Below, one piece after another: positions 57,734 through 64,000 of a stretch of DNA of 64,000 bases; the stretch's first letter is position 1, and each line of letters opens with the position of its first letter. Below the pieces are notes generated by a model. It was not told the DNA's origin, ran no database searches, and saw nothing but the letters and a program-made list of their open reading frames with translations. Origin of the DNA: Lacibacter luteus (GTDB lineage Bacteria; Bacteroidota; Bacteroidia; Chitinophagales; Chitinophagaceae); assembly GCF_004118265.1 (NCBI RefSeq), contig NZ_SDHW01000001.1:1612001-1676000 (forward strand), given 5' to 3'. A program made the position numbers and the translations under genes.

Positions 57734-60700
57734 TTATTTCTTCTGCGTATCTGCTGTATTCTTTATTGTTTGTGGCACTTCTTTGCTTTGCAACGTATCT
57801 GCTTGCGGTGGTTTAACACCTTGTACATATTGTTGTATAGCCTGATCGATGCCTGCAATCAATTGTTTTGCTACCTGGTATTCGTATTCCGATGGTGTGG
57901 TACCATCGCCATCAACATAACTTTCGTAGAAGGTTACCTGCTGCTGCAGATCTTTCTTCACTTTTTCCATAATACGTTTACCTAATTCAACATCGCCTGC
58001 CTGAAACGCAGTTAGTGCAAAGTAGAAACTCTTCTCATTATGATCGTTACCATAACGTGATGCCAATGCATATGGTACGTTCTGATCCTTGATCATCTGG
58101 TCTGCACGTTGCAATACCTTCTTCGCATCTTCTTTGCGGCCTGCAGCAAGCAAATTCATTGCAAGAATGGTATGTGCATTGCGGATGTTCACCATGTGCC
58201 TGCGGTTCTCTTCGTCAAAATAAACATTCTCCTTTTGTGCACCACCATACTTAAAGGTCTTCATCACTTTATCAAACATCCATTCGGTATTGGCAGATGC
58301 TCTTGCATTTGCAACAGGTACCAGGCGGAAGGTTAAACCATCCTGGCGCAGATAATCATCGAAACCAAGTTGATAAGGTTGCGTAAAGTAGATCGGACGT
58401 TTCCAGTTATTTGCTGCAATGATGTTTAAGATCGCTGCATCGTTTTTAAAGAGGTATTGTTTGCCAACTTGGAAACGCAATTCTTTTACTACGCTGTCTC
58501 CAGCATTCACTGTTTTGTTTTCACGAACAAATGCTTCGTTTACCGGTACAGAAAAACGCTGACTGAAGAAGTAGTTCAGCAACTCGCCGCCTTGTGGTGA
58601 ACGATACATTTTTGTTTCTGCATCACTACCCACCTGGTCTTTCATCATTTTATACAGATCGTGGTAGCTGCTGTCTGTTTGCGATACCTGAATATAATAG
58701 CTCACGTTACGTTTATCACCTGCAATCTGTTCTTCGCTCCAGATTACATCAATGGGGGCACTTTCATTCACTTTATAACGAAGCTGATTAATATACCAGT
58801 CGGTACCTAATAAACTGGTGTTGATCACACGCACATCGGGACGGATGCCTTTTACTTCCTGCGCATACCATAAAGGATAGGTATCGTTATCACCAACTGT
58901 AAACAGGATGGCATTAGGTGCACAGCTTTCCAGATAGTTTGTTGCAAGATCAGGAGCAATTGTTTTCTTGCTACGGTCATGATCGTCCCAGTTTTGTTGT
59001 GCCATTAAGAAAGGCACAGCAAGGAAACAAAGTGCAGCTGCAAGGTATGTACCTGCAGCGCCCTTCACTACTTTTTCAAACCATTCTTTTACCTGTATAA
59101 ATCCAAGACCAATCCAAACAGCAAAAGCATAGAAGCTTCCTACATACGCATAATCACGCTCACGTGGTTGCGGACCTGCCTGATTGAGATATAATACAAT
59201 TGCAAAGCCTGTAAAGAAGAATAACAAACCAACAATCAATGTGTCTTTCTTATGTTTTGAATACTGGTAAAGAATACCAATAATACCGAGTATGAAAGGC
59301 AGCAGGTAATACTTGTTGTTTGCTTTGTTATCGTTAAGGCTGTCGGGCATTAATTTCTGGTTACCCAAACGTGCATTATCTAAAAATGAAATACCACTGA
59401 TCCAGTTACCATTGCGGCGTTCTCCCAAGCCCTGTACATCGTTTTGCTTTCCGGCAAAATTCCACATAAAGTAACGGAAGTACATAATGTTTACCTGGTA
59501 ACCAAAGAAGAACTTAAAGTTATCAGCCATATTCGGATCACGCTCGTAGCTGATACGGCCTTGCTGATCACGCATTTTACCAATGCTTAAAAATTGTGCA
59601 TAGTAATCTGCGTGTCCCTGATCGTTGCTTGCATCCCATACACGGGGGAATACCATTGTTTGATCGGCAGGATAAACAGGTTTGCGTTTTTTTCCTGTTG
59701 CTTCATATTTATCACCAACACGTTGATAGCTGTCACCTTCTTCGGCATATTCCTCAACTTCCGAAGTAAATTTTTGTCCTTTTAATAAAGGCACATCACC
59801 ATATTGCTCACGGCTGAGATAACTCACCAAAGCAATAGGATTGTTTACATCGTTCATATCAATACCGGGATCGGCGTTTGCACGAATCATTGTTGTGATG
59901 TATGCTGAATAGCCGATAAGCATAAATGCAAACGACCATAAACCTAAACGTAAGAAACGGTAATGATTTTCTTTTGCCCAACGCAAACCGAACCAGATCA
60001 ACACAGCGAGTAACGCAAAGAAGAAAATAAAACCGGAGAAGAATGGTAACCCAAAGCTGTTAACAAAAATGCGGTCGAACAAACCTGCACCACTGATGCT
60101 CCACTGAATAACTGCTTTTTGTACAAGACCTGTAATAACACAACCAATGAGGAAGGCAATTGTTCCGCCAGTCCATGTAGGTTTGTAACGGCGGAAATAA
60201 TACACCATTACAATTGCAGGTAAGGTTAAGAGGTTTAACAAGTGTACACCAATACTTAAACCCATCATAAAGAAGATCAAAACAATCCAGCGTTCTGCCG
60301 AAGTGCGTTTTACATCATCATCACCTGCAAGTGTATCTTCATGTTCCCATTTCAAAATCATCCAGAACACAACTGCTGTAAAGAAAGAAGATAATGCATA
60401 TACTTCACCTTCTACTGCACTAAACCAAAACGAATCGCTGAAGGTATACGCCAAACCACCAATTGCACCTGCAGCCATAATGGTAAACAATTGCACACCC
60501 TGTATTTCTTCGTTTCCTTTTTGTACCAATCTGCGACCGAAATGTGTAATGGTCCAGAACAGGAACATAATCGTGAAGCCACTCGACAAAGCAGAAAGCA
60601 GGTTTACACCAATAGCTGCATCGCCGGGAGTAAACAATGTAAACAAACGACCGAGCAAAATAAACAACGGAGCACCCGGAGGATGCGGAATGCCTAATTT

Positions 60701-60829
60701 GTAAGCACAGGAAATAAACTCACCCGTATCCCACAAACTGCCGGTGGGTTCCATTGTTAACACGTACACTGCACAGGAAATAAGACCAATGATCCAGCCT
60801 GTAATGTTGTTGACCTTTTGAAAATTCAT
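57734..60829 (-). CDS. DUF2723 / GT117-family membrane protein O-glycosyltransferase-like
   Basis: A 1031-residue protein. The N-terminal half is a GT-C membrane domain with about ten spans; it opens with NNITGWIIGLISCAVYVLTMEPTGSLWDTGEFISCAYKLGIPHPPGAPLF, where the Asp-Thr-Gly-Glu and His-Pro-Pro-Gly motifs typical of DUF2723 lie at residues ~33-55. The periplasmic C-terminal half includes LLSREQYGDVPLLKGQKF, AILFTVGDNDTYPLWYAQEV and a TPR-like end (LLAAGRKEDAKKVLQRAD). Family members are related to eukaryotic TMEM260; in Bacteroidota they are thought to start O-glycosylation of envelope proteins. Confidence 0.88.
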   Translation of the reverse strand: MNFQKVNNITGWIIGLISCAVYVLTMEPTGSLWDTGEFISCAYKLGIPHPPGAPLFILLGRLFTLFTPGDAAIGVNLLSALSSGFTIMFLFWTITHFGRRLVQKGNEEIQGVQLFTIMAAGAIGGLAYTFSDSFWFSAVEGEVYALSSFFTAVVFWMILKWEHEDTLAGDDDVKRTSAERWIVLIFFMMGLSIGVHLLNLLTLPAIVMVYYFRRYKPTWTGGTIAFLIGCVITGLVQKAVIQWSISGAGLFDRIFVNSFGLPFFSGFIFFFALLAVLIWFGLRWAKENHYRFLRLGLWSFAFMLIGYSAYITTMIRANADPGIDMNDVNNPIALVSYLSREQYGDVPLLKGQKFTSEVEEYAEEGDSYQRVGDKYEATGKKRKPVYPADQTMVFPRVWDASNDQGHADYYAQFLSIGKMRDQQGRISYERDPNMADNFKFFFGYQVNIMYFRYFMWNFAGKQNDVQGLGERRNGNWISGISFLDNARLGNQKLMPDSLNDNKANNKYYLLPFILGIIGILYQYSKHKKDTLIVGLLFFFTGFAIVLYLNQAGPQPRERDYAYVGSFYAFAVWIGLGFIQVKEWFEKVVKGAAGTYLAAALCFLAVPFLMAQQNWDDHDRSKKTIAPDLATNYLESCAPNAILFTVGDNDTYPLWYAQEVKGIRPDVRVINTSLLGTDWYINQLRYKVNESAPIDVIWSEEQIAGDKRNVSYYIQVSQTDSSYHDLYKMMKDQVGSDAETKMYRSPQGGELLNYFFSQRFSVPVNEAFVRENKTVNAGDSVVKELRFQVGKQYLFKNDAAILNIIAANNWKRPIYFTQPYQLGFDDYLRQDGLTFRLVPVANARASANTEWMFDKVMKTFKYGGAQKENVYFDEENRRHMVNIRNAHTILAMNLLAAGRKEDAKKVLQRADQMIKDQNVPYALASRYGNDHNEKSFYFALTAFQAGDVELGKRIMEKVKKDLQQQVTFYESYVDGDGTTPSEYEYQVAKQLIAGIDQAIQQYVQGVKPPQADTLQSKEVPQTIKNTADTQKK

Positions 60830-61026
60830 ATGAAGCTTAGGTTTAGTATTGGCCCGCTTTGGCGGGAAGCAGGCAAAAATAAGGAGATGAGTGTATAAAC
60901 CACTATTTCAACGTTCTTTTAACAGCAGATACTGACCAATTGATTTTTTAGCTGATGAGCGTACCGAGCAATGCGCATCTTCGTTGTGTCACTCACTTGT
61001 ACAGAATACCGAAAATGAGCAAAAGC

Positions 61027-61848
61027 TTATTCAAAATAAACCCGTACTGTTTGATACAACAACCGGCTTTGCGTATACTGGCTGGTACTTTTTTCTGAGA
61101 AGCCCTGCAAACCCAGTAACCCTGCTGCATTGCCTTTGTTAATCGCAACTTCCAGGTAACCGGCTGCATTAAACAGGGCCAGCTTTTCCCCTTCAGGCAC
61201 ATCTGCATACGTTTCGCTGATGCGGTCGATCACCTCATCCCGTTTAAATACAATTTTAAAACGCCGGCCTTTGCGTTGCGCTTCAAACTCTTCCTGTGTA
61301 ATGTTGACAATGACGTTTTCAAAATGATCGATAGAGATGATTTGCCCCTCAATGTACTGGCTGTTGGTAATGGGTCTTACAGGGTTGCGCACCTGTATCG
61401 ATACTGATGCATCGCCAACCTCTTGCAGACTTTTACCTGCTAAGAGTTGCAGCACTGCTTTACCAAACACTTCAGCACAGGCAAGCGTGTTGCGTGCTTT
61501 TGTTTTATCGAGCGGTAAAGCAACAACCTGCTCTGGTGTTTCTTCCAGTATCATGGTGATAAGGCCGTTATCGGCCAAAAGATAATGCTGGTTGTTATGT
61601 TTCACCAACAGCAAATGATCGGGTTGGTACTGAAAGAGATTTACAAGTATAAGATGAAAGCTGTTTTGCGGAAACAGCCTCGTGGCATTGCGGATGATGT
61701 AAGCAGCCTGAGGATCGTTAAACGGCGAAAGCTGGTGTGTGATATCGATGAGCTGAAACGACGGATCCTGTTGCAACAACACTGCTTTTACGGCCCCGGC
61801 AAGATAATCCTGCTCTCCGATGTCTGATGTGAGGGTTAGTAAAGCCAT
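61027..61848 (-). CDS. SAM hydrolase / SAM-dependent chlorinase-fluorinase family protein
   Basis: A 273-residue DUF62 protein: MALLTLTSDIGEQDYLAGAVKAVLL at the start (Asp and the DYLAG loop bind SAM), DITHQLSPFNDPQAAYII in the N-terminal domain, YLLADNGLI and the C-terminal barrel with IDHFENVIVNIT and RNPVRP. Most bacterial members use water (hydroxide) to give adenosine and methionine, not halide; no halogenase-specific insert is visible. No functional neighbours; the upstream 97 bp hold nothing notable. Confidence 0.9.
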   Translation of the reverse strand: MALLTLTSDIGEQDYLAGAVKAVLLQQDPSFQLIDITHQLSPFNDPQAAYIIRNATRLFPQNSFHLILVNLFQYQPDHLLLVKHNNQHYLLADNGLITMILEETPEQVVALPLDKTKARNTLACAEVFGKAVLQLLAGKSLQEVGDASVSIQVRNPVRPITNSQYIEGQIISIDHFENVIVNITQEEFEAQRKGRRFKIVFKRDEVIDRISETYADVPEGEKLALFNAAGYLEVAINKGNAAGLLGLQGFSEKSTSQYTQSRLLYQTVRVYFE

Positions 61849-61944
61849 TGATGCGTAAACGTGTTGAAACGAAAGATAAACAATAATCGGTTGCAGAAAG
61901 CAGCATTCATTTTATCTGCAACGGCACAAACCTACTGGAGAATT

Positions 61945-62748
61945 TTATTTAATCAGCTTTCCTTCCTTAAAGAAAAACTTGTGAATGTATTTATCGGCAA
62001 GTGTTGGTAAAAACTTACTCATCCACACAGTTGCTTTGCCTGTTAACGTAAGTACTACAGCACGTTTACGTTTAGCAATGGCGTTGTAAATATGCAAAGC
62101 ACAGTCTTCTGCACTCATCAGTTTCGATTCATCCATTGGTGTTTCGCCAATTGGTTTGCCTTCGCCGTTTAATGCAGTAGTGCGGATTTTGGTTGCAATA
62201 AAGCCCGGCGATACCCACAATACATTTACATCATGATCTTTCATTTCAACCCGCAATGCTTCTAACCATCCCTGCATCGCAAACTTAGATGCGGAATAAG
62301 CACTACGGCCGGGTATACCCCTGTTGCCTACAATGGATGAAATGCCTGCAACTGTTCCTTTGCGTTGAATGATGTATGGCAATGCAGCTTTGGTTGTATA
62401 AACAGTACCCCAGAAGTTTACATCCATCAAACGTTTATATGCCGATGTTTCGGAGTCGATGATTAATGCACGCATTGAAAGTCCTGCGTTGTTGATGAGG
62501 ATATCAATACCGCCAAATGCTTTCACTGCAGTTGCAATAAAATGATTGCAATCCTGTTCGTTGCTAACATCTGCAACAAACGTATGCAAAGGCCTGCCAA
62601 CAAATTCCTGTTGTAAAGCATAAAGCTTATCGTTGTTTCTGCCACAGGTAGCCACTTTTGCACCCTTGCTTAAAAACAATTCCACCAGCGCTTTACCAAT
62701 ACCATCGCTGCCACCTGTAATTACTACAACCTTATCCTTAAAATCCAT
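61945..62748 (-). CDS. Short-chain dehydrogenase/reductase (SDR)
   Basis: About 267 residues from MDFKDKVVVITGG; the longer frame begins inside the tRNA gene and is rejected. Classical SDR: cofactor loop TGGSDGIG, NNAG in ILINNAGLSM, catalytic Ser in AGISSIVGNRG, and YSASKFA (Tyr and Lys). A hydrophobic, Lys-rich C-terminus (WMSKFLPTLADKYIHKFFFKEGKLIK) suggests membrane association, as in 3-ketosphinganine/DHRS-like reductases. Substrate not certain; a lipid ketone is plausible. Confidence 0.88.
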   Translation of the reverse strand: MDFKDKVVVITGGSDGIGKALVELFLSKGAKVATCGRNNDKLYALQQEFVGRPLHTFVADVSNEQDCNHFIATAVKAFGGIDILINNAGLSMRALIIDSETSAYKRLMDVNFWGTVYTTKAALPYIIQRKGTVAGISSIVGNRGIPGRSAYSASKFAMQGWLEALRVEMKDHDVNVLWVSPGFIATKIRTTALNGEGKPIGETPMDESKLMSAEDCALHIYNAIAKRKRAVVLTLTGKATVWMSKFLPTLADKYIHKFFFKEGKLIK

Positions 62749-62782
62749 GCTTATTCGTTTAGTGCAAAAGTAGTACAAACAG

Positions 62783-62806
62783 AAAAGCCTCCGTGTGGAG
62801 GCTTTT
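62783..62806. terminator. Terminator between tRNA-Lys and SDR
   Basis: Perfect 10-bp stem AAAAGCCTCC/GGAGGCTTTT, loop GTGT. On the minus strand it ends the tRNA transcript. Confidence 0.8.
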
Positions 62807-62813
62807 GTTTCTG

Positions 62814-62886
62814 TGATCCCGCTGGGACTCGAACCCAGGACCCCAACATTAAAAGTGTCGTGCTCTACCAACTGAGCTACGGAATC
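62814..62886 (-). tRNA. tRNA-Lys (anticodon TTT)
   Basis: A 73-nt cloverleaf read on the minus strand: acceptor GATTCCG pairs with CGGGATC (one T-G wobble), D-arm GCTCAGTTGGTAGAGC, anticodon stem CGACA/TGTTG enclosing CTTTTAA with anticodon TTT, variable GGGTC, and T-arm CTGGG-TTCGAGT-CCCAG. Discriminator base A; CCA is not encoded. Confidence 0.95.
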
Positions 62887-63022
62887 TCAAAACGTTTCCG
62901 TTTTTTTGGGAGTGCAAAAATAGGGTAATTACAGTTGCCTCCAAATTTTTTAAACTAAAATGTTTTTACTTTTTTCTTTACGATACGTTTCAATCTTCTG
63001 AAACCCAACAGCACCGTGCATT

Positions 63023-63970
63023 TTACTCTGTTTCCTCGCTCACAAATTTTTCTTTCATTTTTTCCAACAGCTTTGTTTCAATCATCTTAGTTGCAAGATG
63101 AATCATATTCACAAATGCTTTTGATGTGGAAATACCGTGCCCAACAATCACCGGTTTATCAATTCCTAAAATTGGTGTGCCGCCATAAGTTTCAAAATTG
63201 AAACGTTTAAAATAATCATCTTCATCCAGGTTGCGAGACTTTGAAATATCAAAGATCGATTCGCCCAGTTTTAAAATAACATTACCGGTAAATCCATCAC
63301 ACACCATTACATCAGCTTTGCCGGTTAATATTTCACGACCTTCAATGTTGCCGATAAAATTAATGAGCTTACTTTCTCTTAACAATGGATAAGCAGCCTG
63401 TGCCAATAAATTGCCCTTGCCTTCCTCTTCACCAATATTGATCAATCCAACTGCAGGGTTTTCTATTTCAAGAATATTTTGAGCATAGATACTTCCGAGA
63501 ATAGCGTTTTGCAATAAATTCTCCGGCTTACAATCGGCCTGCATACCCACATCGAGAATCAATCCATAACCACCTTCTACTTTGGGAATAACAGTTGAAA
63601 TTGTAGGACGCTGTACACCTTCAATGGCACGAATAGTATAAAACACACCCACCATCATTGCACCTGTGTTACCGGCACTGATAAATGCATCAATTTTTCC
63701 TTCGGCCAGCAACTGCAGACCCTTGTTCATGGAGGAGTTGGGCTTATCCCGTAATGCTTTGGTAGGCGACTCCTGCATATCCACCACTTCGGTAGTATGC
63801 AAAAAAGATACAGCTGCCGGTACAGAAACAAAATGCCTGCGCATAATGGTTTCGTCACCAATCAGCAGCAATTTAATACCAGGGGTAGCTTCGGCTAAAA
63901 ACAAATCTACGCCCAACAGCGGCTGCTGAGGGGCGTAGTCGCCACCCATCATGTCAATACCTATGACCAT
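63023..63970 (-). CDS. plsX: Phosphate acyltransferase PlsX
   Basis: A 315-residue PlsX: MVIGIDMMGGDYAPQQPLLGV at the start, KALRDKPNSSMNKGLQLL, AFISAGNTGAMMVG, NIGEEEGKGN and MVCDGFTGNVILKLGES are all family motifs. It converts acyl-ACP to acyl-phosphate, the donor for glycerol-phosphate acylation by PlsY, so starts phospholipid synthesis. It is complete, with the start 30 bp from the window end; rpmF commonly precedes it but lies beyond the window. Confidence 0.95.
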   Translation of the reverse strand: MVIGIDMMGGDYAPQQPLLGVDLFLAEATPGIKLLLIGDETIMRRHFVSVPAAVSFLHTTEVVDMQESPTKALRDKPNSSMNKGLQLLAEGKIDAFISAGNTGAMMVGVFYTIRAIEGVQRPTISTVIPKVEGGYGLILDVGMQADCKPENLLQNAILGSIYAQNILEIENPAVGLINIGEEEGKGNLLAQAAYPLLRESKLINFIGNIEGREILTGKADVMVCDGFTGNVILKLGESIFDISKSRNLDEDDYFKRFNFETYGGTPILGIDKPVIVGHGISTSKAFVNMIHLATKMIETKLLEKMKEKFVSEETE

Positions 63971-64000
63971 GCAGGTAAGTTAATTATAAAAGCTTATGCT

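Noticed and set aside
62749-62871. N-terminal extension of the SDR reading frame
   Set aside because: It begins inside the tRNA-Lys gene and crosses the terminator; the SDR fold starts cleanly at ATG 62748.

Overview
The window looks like chromosome from a Bacteroidota, most likely a Chitinophagaceae-type organism. Signs are a SusC/SusD glycan-uptake locus, a type IX secretion C-terminal domain, DUF4270 and DUF4136 lipoproteins, fused CcoN-CcoO, promoters of the TAnnTTTG class and generally weak Shine-Dalgarno sequences. Genus assignment is inference. Gene density is high and there is no phage, insertion sequence or CRISPR array.

Layout. 0.2-3.2 kb: an orphan membrane PAS histidine kinase and a luciferase-like flavin oxidoreductase. 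3.3-6.2 kb: AT-rich accessory genes, among them a 153-residue membrane protein flanked by integron attC-like inverted repeats. 6.2-12 kb, minus strand: a T9SS lectin-like protein, an outer-membrane protein, a DUF4270 lipoprotein and a kelch lipoprotein, next to a LytS/LytTR two-component pair (12.2-14.2 kb) and a DUF4136 lipoprotein. 15-30 kb: a polysaccharide utilisation locus (SusC, SusD, surface glycan-binding protein, PKD lipoprotein, two GH16 and one GH3), probably for beta-1,3-glucan (laminarin-like), with a divergent membrane-anchored beta-propeller/HTH regulator. 30-51 kb: stress and low-oxygen genes (DUF892, dienelactone-hydrolase-like, phosphoribosyltransferase, two Hsp20, UspA, PNPOx-like, YtxH/holin-like) followed by a complete cbb3 oxidase set (ccoI, S, NO, Q, P, G, H and a SafE-like gene), a coiled-coil protein, then a REC-CRP fusion regulator and a PAS histidine kinase. 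51-64 kb: ordinary genes (DUF2130, MtfA-like peptidase, VWA/AAA operon, GT117-like DUF2723, SAM hydrolase family, SDR, tRNA-Lys, plsX).

The main discovery is in 30-51 kb. Nine transcription units start with FNR/FixK-like palindromes of form TGA-N6-TCA. In most they are arranged as two sites 22 bp apart, with the promoter-proximal site centred 29.5 (sometimes 30.5) bp before the first T of a TAnnTTTG-like -7 element. At the end of the cluster lie a soluble FixL-like PAS kinase and a response regulator whose output domain is a CRP/FNR DNA-binding module without Fe-S cysteines. I infer a compact FixL -> (FixJ+FixK in one protein) circuit controlling both the high-affinity oxidase and a DosR-like dormancy/stress set. 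The box arrangement is read directly from sequence; the regulator-box link is inference.
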